Assembly: GCF_013106755.1 (NCBI RefSeq)
Contig: NZ_WHPF01000005.1
Span: 62,001 to 126,000 of the forward strand
DNA length: 64,000 nucleotides
Reading direction: 5' to 3'
Source: Limnovirga soli
GTDB lineage: Bacteria; Bacteroidota; Bacteroidia; Chitinophagales; Chitinophagaceae
Part shown: positions 35,140 through 44,302 of the stretch, piece by piece
How positions within the stretch are numbered: position 1 is the first letter of the stretch
Layout of the letters: every line of letters starts with the position of its first letter
Program-made: the position numbers and the translations under genes
The notes under the pieces: generated by a model
Told to the model about the DNA's origin: nothing
What the model saw: only the letters and a program-made list of their open reading frames with translations
Databases searched by the model: none

Positions 35140-37185
35140 ATGAATAAAGTTACAAAGGCATTTGCAGGCATACTATCCTTGTCTGTAACGCTATATGCCT
35201 GTGGTACCGGTAGTGAAACAGCCAGTACCCAGCAAAAAATGTATATTGATACCACGGCGATGGACCCATCCGTAAAACCGGGTGATAATTTTTTCCTGTA
35301 TGTGAATGGCGGCTGGCTTAAAACGGCTGTTATTCCACCAACTGAATCAAGTGCAGGTGCCGGATTGGATCTGTACAACCGCACCAAGGTAAACCTGAAA
35401 GCCATATTAGATGATGTGGCGGCCAGCAAAACCGAACCAGGCAGCATAGAGCAAAAAGTGGGTGATTTTTATGCTTCGGGTATGGATAGCACTACTATAG
35501 AAAAATTGGGTTATACGCCTATACAACCGGCATTACAAAAAATTGAGGGTATTACTGATGCTGCAGGTGTAATGTCTTATGCCAATAATGCCCAGCTGGA
35601 GGGTACCAATATTTTATACCCTTTTTATGTAGCTGCCGATGAAAAAAACAGCAGTATGAATATTGCGGTTTTTATTCAGGGAGGTTTAGGATTACCGGAT
35701 AGGGATTATTATTTTAAAACCGATGCCGCCACCCAATCGGTGGTGAAAGCCTATCAAAAGTATATACAGGATTTATTTACCCTAACCGGCGATGACTCAG
35801 CTACCGCTGCAGCCAAAATGATGCAGGTATATAACCTGGAAAAGCAAATAGCTGCCAGCCACCGCACCAATGTGGCATTAAGAGATCCACAGGCCAATTA
35901 CAATAAAATGGCTGTGGCAGATCTGGATAAGAAAATGCCGATATTTGGCTGGAAAAACACACTGTCTACTTTACAAATAAATGTTGATTCTATCAATGTG
36001 GGTCAGCCTGATTTTTATATGGCATTAAATGGCTTATTAAAATCAGTTCCGGTTACTGCCTGGAAAGCCTACCTGCGTTTTCATACCATTAATGATGCTG
36101 CATCTGCACTTAGCAGTGATTTTGTAAATGCCCGTTTTAATTATGTTGGTAAAGCCATCAATGGCCAGCAGGAATTAAAACCACGTTGGGAAAGAATGGT
36201 ACAAAGAACCGATATGAATTTGGGTGATGCTTTTGGCCAGCTTTATGTAAAAAAATATTTTACCGAAGATGCCAAAAAGCGCATGAACGAATTGGTAAAC
36301 AACCTGCAAATAGCATTTGAAAACCGTATTAACCAGCTAGACTGGATGAGCGATAGCACCAAAACCACCGCAAAAGAAAAACTACATGCATTTTTAAAGA
36401 AAATAGGATATACCGATAAATGGAGAGATTACAGTAAGGTGAATATTGATAAGAATAAGTTCTTTGATAACCTGCAGTCTTGTGCCAGAAATGAATATGC
36501 TTACCAGCTAAGTAAAGTAGGCAAACCAGTTGATAAAACTGAATGGGGTATGACGCCTTCTACCATCAATGCCTATTACAATCCTACCTTTAATGAGATT
36601 GTTTTTCCTGCCGGTATTTTGCAGTTTCCATTCTTTGATGCTACCGCAGATGATGCCATTAACTACGGTGCTATAGGTATGGTAATTGGCCATGAAATGA
36701 CACATGGTTTTGACGATCAGGGTGCACAATACGATAAGGATGGTAACCTTAAAAACTGGTGGAGTGCTGCTGATAATGAGCGCTTTATGGCTAAAACTAA
36801 ATTGGTGGTAGACCTGTATAGCAGCTTTACCGTATTAGATTCTATGCACATCAACGGTGCCTTAACACAGGGTGAAAATATTGCAGATATTGGCGGTATT
36901 AATATTGCCTATGATGCATTTAAAATGACGGCCCAGGGTAAAGACACCGTGAAAATTGATGGCTTTACACCAGACCAGCGCTTTTTCATTTCCCTGGCGC
37001 AAATATGGAGAGATAAAGAAAAAGACGAAGCCATGATTAGCCAGATAAATAACGACCCACACTCGCCTGCCGAGTTTAGGGTTAATGGACCATTAATGAA
37101 CTTTGCACCATTTTATAAAGCCTTTAATGTAAAAGAAGGAGATAAAATGTTTGTGCCCGAAGATAAAAGAATAAAAATCTGGTAA
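35140..37185 (+). CDS. M13 family zinc metallopeptidase lipoprotein
   Basis: A 681-residue neprilysin/PepO-type endopeptidase. The ATG at 35140 (MNKVTKAFAGILSLSVTLYAC) gives a lipoprotein signal ending in Cys21; an ATG two codons earlier is also possible. The M13 N-terminal lobe begins MDPSVKPGDNFFLYVNGGWL. The catalytic site is MVIGHEMTHGFDDQG (HExxH) near residue 515, with GENIADIGGINIAYDAF supplying the third zinc ligand Glu. The usual FNVKEGDKMF and C-terminal KRIKIW end the protein. Likely a periplasmic oligopeptidase. It is flanked by two strong terminators, so it is monocistronic. Confidence 0.94.
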   Translation: MNKVTKAFAGILSLSVTLYACGTGSETASTQQKMYIDTTAMDPSVKPGDNFFLYVNGGWLKTAVIPPTESSAGAGLDLYNRTKVNLKAILDDVAASKTEPGSIEQKVGDFYASGMDSTTIEKLGYTPIQPALQKIEGITDAAGVMSYANNAQLEGTNILYPFYVAADEKNSSMNIAVFIQGGLGLPDRDYYFKTDAATQSVVKAYQKYIQDLFTLTGDDSATAAAKMMQVYNLEKQIAASHRTNVALRDPQANYNKMAVADLDKKMPIFGWKNTLSTLQINVDSINVGQPDFYMALNGLLKSVPVTAWKAYLRFHTINDAASALSSDFVNARFNYVGKAINGQQELKPRWERMVQRTDMNLGDAFGQLYVKKYFTEDAKKRMNELVNNLQIAFENRINQLDWMSDSTKTTAKEKLHAFLKKIGYTDKWRDYSKVNIDKNKFFDNLQSCARNEYAYQLSKVGKPVDKTEWGMTPSTINAYYNPTFNEIVFPAGILQFPFFDATADDAINYGAIGMVIGHEMTHGFDDQGAQYDKDGNLKNWWSAADNERFMAKTKLVVDLYSSFTVLDSMHINGALTQGENIADIGGINIAYDAFKMTAQGKDTVKIDGFTPDQRFFISLAQIWRDKEKDEAMISQINNDPHSPAEFRVNGPLMNFAPFYKAFNVKEGDKMFVPEDKRIKIW

Positions 37186-37204
37186 TACACTGCCAACTAA
37201 TTTC

Positions 37205-37236
37205 AAAAGCATCAACAATTTTGTTGGTGCTTTTTT
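37205..37236 (+). terminator. Rho-independent terminator of the M13 peptidase gene
   Basis: AAAAGCATCAACA (37205-37217) and TGTTGGTGCTTTT (37222-37234) form a 13-bp stem with one G-T pair and a 4-nt loop, followed by T residues. It begins 20 nt after the stop. Confidence 0.85.
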
Positions 37237-37267
37237 ATGTACCCAACTGTTGAACAAATAGGTAACT

Positions 37268-37428
37268 GCTCTTGCCACGCTCGGTTCAGGGTTCCTCATT
37301 TATGGCGGCAATATTGGCGAATATATAGGTAGATTAAAACAACTTAGGCTGTTAAAAGTGTCATATAGTTAATGCAGCACAAGTGTGCGACGCAAGTAAA
37401 GCTGATATGTGATTGAATTGCCGGGCCC
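37268..37428. repeat. Facing pair of TGCGACGCAA-family repeats, mixed variants
   Basis: Left half (37268-37316) is the variant GCTCTTGCCACGCTCGGTTC then AGGGTTCC and the TATGGCGGCAATATTG module. Right half is the main form ACAAGTGTGCGACGCAAGTA AAGC (37379-37402) plus GCCGGGCCC (37420-37428). Two variants in one pair show that the halves evolve separately. Confidence 0.85.
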
Positions 37429-37443
37429 AAAAAAATAACCGTA

Positions 37444-38469
37444 TTAATGCATGTAATACTGCCCGGTAGGAATTTTGAATATTACGCTGCGCTGAAACTG
37501 TTGAAATTGTTTGGCTTCACCAGCATGCTCTTGCATCCATTGCTGAAATTGCTGCGTATCGGCCACAGGGCCCACCAGCCATTGATTATAGGCTTCGAAC
37601 ATACCCTGCTGCAAAAAAAACCGCTGTTGCTCAAACAACTTACAGGGAAACTGCCTTGCATTGCTGTTAAACCAGTTAAGTATAAAACGGGTACGTAATG
37701 CAGTAAGATTTTCTGCCGATACCCCATATTGCATTTGCGATGTTAGCTTAGACAAATTGGTAGCAATCATTTTTTCAAACGGCGTTCCATTCTGTTTGGC
37801 AATATTTAAAATAGCCGGTGTGCTAAACAGTTTCTGGTAACCGCCATAAAGAATATTTTTTATTTCGTTGGTGCGGTTACTAAGGCTTTCGATGTTTACA
37901 AAAATCTCGCCGTATAAAAGCCCCCAAATTATATTACCCTTTTGTGCATAATATTTGGATGCATAGTAATAATTGCTGCTGTTATTGGGATCGGCTTCAA
38001 TGCCTTTTTCCCATTGCTTTATGGCAAGATCGGGAGCATTGCCTGTGGCCAGTAAATCGCCATACTCACTATATAAAACCCCACTTTCCGGAAATTTTTT
38101 AAGGGCAGCTTTATACATTTTATCCCCCTCCTTATCATCTGCAATAGCTTTATAGGCCAGCCCCAGAATCTGGTAACTCTGCACATCGGCATCGGGCTTT
38201 GAAATGATGTATTTGCCGGTGGCAATGGCATTGGCAAAATCTCTTTGCAGGTAGTAGGTAAATGCTTTGTCTTTTAAAATATCAATATTATCGGGTTTGG
38301 CGGCAAGTGCCTTATCCAATACCTGCAAAGCATTGTCATAATCGCCCTGACGCATCAGGCTTTTTGCAGTTTCCTGTAAAATAGCAGGATCCTGTGTTTG
38401 CGTATGTGCAGTGTTGGTTGCACACAAGCATACAAAACAAACAACTATGGTGCGTATCAGATATCTCAT
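37444..38469 (-). CDS. Exported TPR protein
   Basis: A 341-residue protein with a signal peptide (MRYLIRTIVVCFVCLCATNTAHTQ). From residue 30 onward are TPR-like units: AKSLMRQGDYDNALQVLDKA, KDKAFTYYLQRDFANAIATG, YSEYGDLLATGNAPDLAIKQ and onward to about residue 190. The C-terminal 140 residues have no recognised family. Its start overlaps the stop of the DUF1015 gene by 4 bp, so the two are translated together. It is likely a periplasmic scaffold; partners unknown. Confidence 0.75.
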   Translation of the reverse strand: MRYLIRTIVVCFVCLCATNTAHTQTQDPAILQETAKSLMRQGDYDNALQVLDKALAAKPDNIDILKDKAFTYYLQRDFANAIATGKYIISKPDADVQSYQILGLAYKAIADDKEGDKMYKAALKKFPESGVLYSEYGDLLATGNAPDLAIKQWEKGIEADPNNSSNYYYASKYYAQKGNIIWGLLYGEIFVNIESLSNRTNEIKNILYGGYQKLFSTPAILNIAKQNGTPFEKMIATNLSKLTSQMQYGVSAENLTALRTRFILNWFNSNARQFPCKLFEQQRFFLQQGMFEAYNQWLVGPVADTQQFQQWMQEHAGEAKQFQQFQRSVIFKIPTGQYYMH

Positions 38470-39704
38470 TCGTAAATAAGGTGCGTTAATAAACCATCTC
38501 TTAGCTTAGGTTCAAACCAGGTGCTTTTTGGTGGCATTACGTTGCCGGTATCGGCAATGGTAAATAATTGTTCTATGCTTACCGGATATAAACTAAATGC
38601 TGCTGCCATTTCGCCGCTGTTTACTCTTTTTTCCAATTCAGCCAGGCCACGTATACCACCCACAAAATCTATGTTTTTATCGGTGCGCTGGTCTTGAATG
38701 TTCAGGTGTTTGCCAAGAATATTATCCTGCAAAATAGTTACATCCAAAATGCCAATTGGATCTTCTGTATATGTACCCGGCTTTGAAGTTAACTTATACC
38801 AGGTTTTATCTGCATACAAACCAAACTCATGTAATTGGGCAGGCTTTACAGCAGTATTGCCCATTTCTTCTATATCAAAATCGGCAGAAAGTGCGGTTAA
38901 AAATGCCGGCAGGGTTAATCCATTCAGGGATTTAACCACGCGGTTATAATCCATAATCTGCAACTGACTGGCTGGAAACAAGGTGGTAAGAAAATAATTG
39001 GCACCGGTTGTTAATTTATCAGCCGGTAAGGTTTTTTTAACCTTGGCTGCCGATGCTGCCCGATGATGGCCATCGGCTATATAAGTGCAGGGAACCTGCT
39101 CTTTAAAAATAGTTTCAATCTGGTGAATGGTATCAGTATCATTCAAAATCCAAACGGCGTGTTCAATATCGTCATCAGCAATAAAATTGTATACAGCCGT
39201 TTTGGTTTGCACACATTTTTCAATCATATCGTCCAGTTCTGCCACATTGCGATAGGCCAAAAAAACATTACCGGTTTGGGCACCTGTTGTTTTAATATGA
39301 TTAATTCTATCCTGCTCTTTCTCAGGACGGGTAAATTCATGCTTTTTGATGATATCGTTTTCATAGTCATCAATACTGCTTACACATACCAAACCGGTTT
39401 GGCTGCGGCCATTCATTATTAAACGATAAACATAAAAACATTCTTTGTCTTCCCTAAACAGGATATCGCGTTTTATAAATGCAGTTAAATTCTCTTTCGC
39501 CCTGTCGTATACTTCCTGGCTATGGGTATCTATATTTTCCGGAAGATCAATTTCGCTTTTGGTAATATGCAGAAATGAACTGTGATTACCCCTGGCCTCT
39601 ATTCTTGCTTCTGCGCTGCTTAATACATCGTAAGGGCGGCTGGCTACCTGTTTGGTAAATTGTGCCTGTGGACGTAAAGCTTTAAATGGTTTAATAATAC
39701 TCAT
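38466..39704 (-). CDS. DUF1015 family protein
   Basis: A 412-residue member of DUF1015, found near serine biosynthesis genes in many bacteria. Landmarks are IKPFKALRPQAQFTKQVASRPYDVLSSAEA at the start (quoted across two segments), HITKSEIDLP, YIADGHHRAASAAKV and a C-terminal PPKSTWFEPKLRDGLLTHL. It is thought to bind or sense a small molecule; some relatives are ATP-dependent serine kinases (the SerK type), which this protein's conserved YIADGHHR motif would fit. serC lies upstream on the same strand (110-bp gap). Confidence 0.85.
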   Translation of the reverse strand: MSIIKPFKALRPQAQFTKQVASRPYDVLSSAEARIEARGNHSSFLHITKSEIDLPENIDTHSQEVYDRAKENLTAFIKRDILFREDKECFYVYRLIMNGRSQTGLVCVSSIDDYENDIIKKHEFTRPEKEQDRINHIKTTGAQTGNVFLAYRNVAELDDMIEKCVQTKTAVYNFIADDDIEHAVWILNDTDTIHQIETIFKEQVPCTYIADGHHRAASAAKVKKTLPADKLTTGANYFLTTLFPASQLQIMDYNRVVKSLNGLTLPAFLTALSADFDIEEMGNTAVKPAQLHEFGLYADKTWYKLTSKPGTYTEDPIGILDVTILQDNILGKHLNIQDQRTDKNIDFVGGIRGLAELEKRVNSGEMAAAFSLYPVSIEQLFTIADTGNVMPPKSTWFEPKLRDGLLTHLIYE

Positions 39705-39814
39705 GAACTCTTGTTTGTGTTTTCCCCTGTACAGGTTTTATAAACCCTTTAGCAGGCTAATTTTTTAAGTGTATTGGTACGAACTTCTATATGGTATACA
39801 ACCAAATTTCCTTA

Positions 39815-40885
39815 TCAGGCATACTTGGCTGCAAATGCTTTCATCAAATCACAAATGGCTTCTACACTGCTTAAGGGAAGGGCATTGTACATGCTAACCC
39901 TTAAACCACCCACACTTCTGTGCCCCTTAACGCCCACCATTCCATTTTCTTTACACAGGTCTAAAAATTCCTTTTCCAGTGTGGCATCAGTAATGGCAAA
40001 AGTAGCATTCATTAAACTGCGGTCTTCTTTGGCAACTATCGGTGTATAAAACGGCAAAGCATCCAATGTATTGTAAAACAGGTTGGCTCTTTCTTTAGCT
40101 CTTTGCTCCATAACAGCCAAACTTCCTTCCTGCTTAATCCAGCGTAGGGTAAGCATGGCCACATATACGGCAAAAACCGGCGGTGTATTTAATAGCGAAC
40201 CTGCTTCAATATGATTCTGGTAATCCATAATGGCTGGTATGGGCCTGCTAATTTTACCCAACATATCCTTTCTTATTACCAATAGGTTAACGCCTGCAGC
40301 ACCCATATTTTTTTGGGCACCCGCATAAATTACCCCCAGTTGGTTATAGGCAAAAGGCCTGCTGAAAATATCACTGCTCATATCGGCCACCAGTGGTATA
40401 TCAGTGGCTGGTAACTGGTGCCATTCTGTACCTTCTACTGTATTATTCGTAGTAAAGTGCAGGTATTTGGCATTTGCCGGTACCGTAAAATCTTTGGCTA
40501 TATAGGAATGATTTTTATCTTTTGTAGAGCTAACCACGGCCACATTACCAAAAAGTTTGGCTTCCTTAATGGCTTTGGTACCCCAAATACCATTATCAAT
40601 ATAAGCAGCTGTATCATTGGTATCCAGTAAATTCATGGGCACCTGCATAAACTGTGTAGAAGCGCCGCCATGTAAAAACAATACTTCATACTCAGTACCC
40701 AATTCCATCAGTTCTTTAATCAGGCCAATGGCTTCATGCAAAATCTCTTCAAACCATTTGGCACGATGCCCAATTTCCAATAACGATAATCCGGTATTAT
40801 TGTAATTAATAATAGCTGCTGCCGCCTGCTCCAATACTGTAGCTGGTAAAATAGACGGACCCGAATTAAAATTATGCATCTTCAT
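39815..40885 (-). CDS. serC: Phosphoserine aminotransferase
   Basis: A 356-residue PLP enzyme that converts 3-phosphohydroxypyruvate to phosphoserine. The start at 40885 gives MKMHNFNSGPSILPATVLEQ, the normal N-terminus; a start 13 codons earlier is rejected. The pyridoxal lysine is in YAGAQKNMGAAGVN. HGGASTQFMQVPMNLL and VGVKGHRSVGGLRVSMYNAL are family landmarks. The gene is 328 bp from the next upstream gene. serA, which often lies beside serC in this phylum, is not here. Confidence 0.95.
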   Translation of the reverse strand: MKMHNFNSGPSILPATVLEQAAAAIINYNNTGLSLLEIGHRAKWFEEILHEAIGLIKELMELGTEYEVLFLHGGASTQFMQVPMNLLDTNDTAAYIDNGIWGTKAIKEAKLFGNVAVVSSTKDKNHSYIAKDFTVPANAKYLHFTTNNTVEGTEWHQLPATDIPLVADMSSDIFSRPFAYNQLGVIYAGAQKNMGAAGVNLLVIRKDMLGKISRPIPAIMDYQNHIEAGSLLNTPPVFAVYVAMLTLRWIKQEGSLAVMEQRAKERANLFYNTLDALPFYTPIVAKEDRSLMNATFAITDATLEKEFLDLCKENGMVGVKGHRSVGGLRVSMYNALPLSSVEAICDLMKAFAAKYA

Positions 40886-41077
40886 AACCTTGCTTTGAAG
40901 GTGCAAAATAAAGGAATTGTGCACAAAGGGCCTTGTTAATACAAATCTTAATTAACCACCTACACATTTTTTTGAAAATATTTAATAAAACAGGGCAAGT
41001 GTTTTTTTGCTGCAATAAAACCTGTTTTACAAGCGGTATCCTTACTAACAGGTGTTTTTTAAAATGCCACTTTGTTT

Positions 41078-41126
41078 CCCGGCTAAACAAAAAAAGCAGC
41101 TTTACTTGCGTCGCACACTTGTACAT
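41078..41126 (+). repeat. TGCGACGCAA-family repeat copy
   Basis: CCCGGC (41078-41083) then TTTACTTGCGTCGCACACTT GTACAT (41101-41126). It is the only recognisable feature of the 328-base gap 40886-41213 between serC and the SDR gene, which otherwise shows nothing. Confidence 0.85.
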
Positions 41127-41213
41127 GGGTAATACTATGCACCAAAAGACAAAGCGATAGATAACAGCCACAAAAGCCTGTTATAATTACAGGGGGTAAA
41201 CCACCGCTCGCCA

Positions 41214-41975
41214 TTATTGCCTTGAAGCACGCAATGCCGGCAAGCCAATACCCGAAGCATCAAAACCACCATCCACGGCAATCATTTGTCCGGTAATATA
41301 GGCGGCTTTTTCTGAGCATAGAAATACCACGGTTTCAGCAATATCCTGTTCTGTGGCCGATCGGTTTAGTGGAATACCATCATAATAGGCTTTAATAATA
41401 TCGGGGGTATGTACGGCTGCAGCCAGCTTGGTCTTTACGGGGCCGGGAGACACACAATTTACCCTAACCCCATAATCGCCCAGTTCTACGGCCAACTGTT
41501 TGGTAAGGTGCACCACTGCTGCCTTTGATGTACCATAGGCCACCCGTAAAGTGCTGGCCCTAACGGCAGAAATAGAGCCTATATTTACAATAGCGCCCCT
41601 GGTTTTTTTTAATGCAGGTATGGCAGCCTGCGAACAAAGAAATACGCCATCCAGGTTGGTAGCCATTACGGTACGCCAGCATTCAACATCCATTTCTTCC
41701 AGTGGTTTAAAAATAGCCACACCTGCATTGTTTACCAGTGCATCTATGCGGCCATATTTTTCCAATATAGTTGCCATGGTAGTTGTTACCATTTCTGGTA
41801 TAGATACATCGCAAATAAAAGGTAGTGCACCGGTTAATGCTGCAGCTGCATTTGCCAGTTCGTCCTCATCACGGTCTATCATGGCTACGCTCCAATTATT
41901 GTTTAAAAACAGTTTGGTAGTGGCAAGACCTATACCCCTTGCTGCACCGGTTACAATGGCAATTTTGTTAGTCAT
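41214..41975 (-). CDS. Short-chain dehydrogenase/reductase
   Basis: A 253-residue classical SDR. The ATG at 41975 gives the expected start MTNKIAIVTGAARGIGLATT with the TGxxxGIG cofactor motif. The NNAG motif (DALVNNAGVAIF), a catalytic Ser in NIGSISAVRAS, YGTSKAAVVHLTK (Tyr-x3-Lys), and VNCVSPGPVKT are all present. The substrate is unknown; the C-terminal GGFDASGIGLPAL is not diagnostic. It is divergent from the fumarylacetoacetate-hydrolase-family gene and bracketed by repeat copies at 41078 and 42257. Confidence 0.88.
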   Translation of the reverse strand: MTNKIAIVTGAARGIGLATTKLFLNNNWSVAMIDRDEDELANAAAALTGALPFICDVSIPEMVTTTMATILEKYGRIDALVNNAGVAIFKPLEEMDVECWRTVMATNLDGVFLCSQAAIPALKKTRGAIVNIGSISAVRASTLRVAYGTSKAAVVHLTKQLAVELGDYGVRVNCVSPGPVKTKLAAAVHTPDIIKAYYDGIPLNRSATEQDIAETVVFLCSEKAAYITGQMIAVDGGFDASGIGLPALRASRQ

Positions 41976-42128
41976 TTTTGTTAGGAATAAATAAATGATG
42001 GAGCAATATGGCTTACAATACAGGCCATAAAAATACCACAAAATAAATGGGGCCGGCACTTAATTATAGCCTTATGCTACAAGTGTGTAGCGATAAGATG
42101 TATACAATGGCGGCTGGGGGCAATTGCT

Positions 42129-42205
42129 GCTTCGGGGGGCGAATATGATACTTCGGGGGACGAGTGTTTGTCATTTTTCGTCGCTGTTGGCGTTCCCGCC
42201 AACAG
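42129..42205. repeat. Short direct repeat and perfect hairpin
   Basis: CTTCGGGGGGCGA (42129-42141) and CTTCGGGGGACGA are tandem-like copies about 20 nt apart. Downstream, CTGTTGGCG (42184-42192) and CGCCAACAG (42197-42205) make a perfect 9-bp stem with a 4-nt loop. The 378-base gap 41976-42353 holds these plus one repeat copy. Confidence 0.5.
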
Positions 42206-42256
42206 GCTTTGCTTTAATGTACGCTGCGATAAAAGCTGAATTAAGTATCCAACCGC

Positions 42257-42304
42257 ACAAGAGTGCGACGCAAGTAAAGCGGCCTGATGGTTCTTTTGCC
42301 GGGC
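42257..42304 (-). repeat. TGCGACGCAA-family repeat copy
   Basis: ACAAGAGTGCGACGCAAGTA AAGC (42257-42280) with GCCGGGC at 42298-42304, followed by an A-run. It points toward the start of the fumarylacetoacetate-hydrolase-family gene. Confidence 0.9.
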
Positions 42305-42353
42305 ACATAAAAAAACAACCTATTTTTACCGCGTTTAATACCTATACTACGTT

Positions 42354-43358
42354 ATGAAATTAGTTTCTTACCTGAAAGAGGGTCACGACCAGCTGGCTTT
42401 TTTGGTGGATGACCTGTTATACGATGCAGACCAACTGCATCCGGAATTACCGGCCTCGATGAGTATGCTGCTTACCTATTGGGATGATACCATTGGCATT
42501 GCCACAGCCGTAGATGCGGCTATTAAAGATGGCCGTTTGGGTAAACAAAATGGCATTCCGGTTAGTGAAGTGGAATTGCTCGCACCGGTACCTTTCCCTA
42601 CCAGTTGCCGGGATGGCTATGCTTTTAGGCAGCATGTGGCAGCAGCCAGGCGTAACCGCAATGTACCCATGATACCCGAGTTTGACCAATACCCTATATT
42701 TTATTTTACCAATCACCATAGTGTACAGGGGCCGGGGGATATTGTTTGTATGCCCGACCATTTTGAACAACTGGATTTTGAACTGGAGGTGGCGATTGTT
42801 ATTTGTAAAAGCGGCAAAAATATTAGTGCTGCCGAAGCAGATAGCTATATTGGCGGTTTGATGATTATGAATGATATGAGTGCCCGCCGATTGCAAATAG
42901 AAGAAATGCTGCTAAACCTGGGGCCGGCGAAGGGTAAAGATTTCTCAACTGTTTTGGGGCCTTGTCTTGTAACCCTGGATGAACTGGCAGCTTTTGAAAT
43001 ACCTGCCAAAGAAAACCATACCGGCAAAAGCTGGAACCTGGGCATGCGTTGTTTTGTAAATGGCACCCAGGTAAGCAATGCCAATGTGGGTGATATGGAC
43101 TGGACCTTTGCTGAAATTATAGAACGCTGCTCTTATGGCGTTACACTGTACCCCGGTGATGTAATTGGCAGTGGCACAGCAGGCACCGGCTGCTTTTTGG
43201 AAATGAATGGTACCGGCAAATTAAATAACCCAGACTATGAGGTTCAATGGTTACAGGAAGGAGATACCATTGATATGGAAATTGATGGGATAGGTACACT
43301 AAGCAATACCATTGTACGGGATGAAAGCGATTTTTCGATACTGGCATTAAAAAAATAA
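42354..43358 (+). CDS. Fumarylacetoacetate hydrolase family protein
   Basis: A 334-residue member of the FAH superfamily (C-C bond hydrolases, decarboxylases and related acylpyruvases). The metal-binding region is seen in FELEVAIVICKSGKNIS, IGGLMIMNDMSARRLQ and GPAKGKDFSTVLGPCLV; VIGSGTAGTGCFLEMNG is near the end. The substrate is not fixed by sequence. The next gene, 51 bp on, encodes a flavin reductase family protein, and the pair resembles tyrosine/homogentisate catabolism neighbourhoods in this phylum. That role is inference, since hmgA and hpd are not in the window. Confidence 0.87.
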   Translation: MKLVSYLKEGHDQLAFLVDDLLYDADQLHPELPASMSMLLTYWDDTIGIATAVDAAIKDGRLGKQNGIPVSEVELLAPVPFPTSCRDGYAFRQHVAAARRNRNVPMIPEFDQYPIFYFTNHHSVQGPGDIVCMPDHFEQLDFELEVAIVICKSGKNISAAEADSYIGGLMIMNDMSARRLQIEEMLLNLGPAKGKDFSTVLGPCLVTLDELAAFEIPAKENHTGKSWNLGMRCFVNGTQVSNANVGDMDWTFAEIIERCSYGVTLYPGDVIGSGTAGTGCFLEMNGTGKLNNPDYEVQWLQEGDTIDMEIDGIGTLSNTIVRDESDFSILALKK

Positions 43359-43409
43359 ACGGATTGGCCGGATTATGGTTTTACCCTTTTTCAATAATTT
43401 ATTTGTGAT

Positions 43410-44300
43410 ATGCTAAGCATAGATATGCATAGTTTAACCGTAATGGAAAAGCAGCAATGGCTTCAGCATGCCATTGCTCCGCGGCCCATAGCACTGGCCA
43501 GCACCATTGACGCGGCAGGTAATGTAAACCTGAGCCCCTTTAGTTTTTTTAATATGGTATCTACCCAACCACCGGTGGTTATTTTTTGCCCCAGCCGGCG
43601 GGTAAGGGATAATACCACCAAACATACCCTGCAAAATGTAGCCGCCATACCCGAAGTTGTAATTAATATCTGCGATTATGATATGGTGCAACAAACCAGC
43701 CTTAGCAGCTGCGAGTTTGCACAGGGTACCGATGAATTTATTAAAGCCGGTTTTACCAAGCAAAAAGCATTACATGTACGGCCACCTATGGTTAAAGAAG
43801 CCAAAGTAAAACTGGAATGCAGGGTTACAGAAATTAAAAGTCTGGGCAATGAGGGTGGGGCCGGCCAGCTGGTGTTTGCAGAAGTTATTTGCATGCATAT
43901 TGATGATAGTGTTTTAAACGAAACCCGCACCATGATTGACCAAACCAAACTACAACATATTGCCCGGCTGGGTGGCGATTGGTATAGTGTGGTGAATGCA
44001 CAAAGCCTTTTTAAAGTGCCAAAGCCAAATACCAAAGTGGGCATTGGTGTTGACGGGCTGCCCGATAATATTCGTAATAGTAAGGTATTAACGGGTAATA
44101 ACCTGGGTATGCTTGCCAATGTTACGGGTATACCTGATATTGACCCCAATTTTGAGGATGACACGCTAAAACATATAGTTATTTACTATTCCCTTAACCC
44201 CGAAGAAATGGAAAGGGAATTGCATATATATGCTGCCAGCTTACTTGATGCCGGCAAGATAGATGCCGCCTGGCAGGTTTTGTTGGCTATGATTTATTAA
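43410..44300 (+). CDS. Flavin reductase family protein (DIM6/NTAB type)
   Basis: A 296-residue FMN-binding split-barrel protein. The family core is at the N-terminus: APRPIALASTIDAAGNVNLS, PFSFFNMVSTQPPVVIF and NTLQNV-type helix (here HTLQNVAAIPEVVINICDYD). The second half is longer than simple flavin reductases, with KHIVIYYSLNPEEMERELHIYA near the end. Likely oxidoreductase or flavin donor. It follows the FAH-family gene and is probably co-transcribed. The cofactor use is inferred from the family. Confidence 0.82.
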   Translation: MLSIDMHSLTVMEKQQWLQHAIAPRPIALASTIDAAGNVNLSPFSFFNMVSTQPPVVIFCPSRRVRDNTTKHTLQNVAAIPEVVINICDYDMVQQTSLSSCEFAQGTDEFIKAGFTKQKALHVRPPMVKEAKVKLECRVTEIKSLGNEGGAGQLVFAEVICMHIDDSVLNETRTMIDQTKLQHIARLGGDWYSVVNAQSLFKVPKPNTKVGIGVDGLPDNIRNSKVLTGNNLGMLANVTGIPDIDPNFEDDTLKHIVIYYSLNPEEMERELHIYAASLLDAGKIDAAWQVLLAMIY

Positions 44301-44302
44301 GC

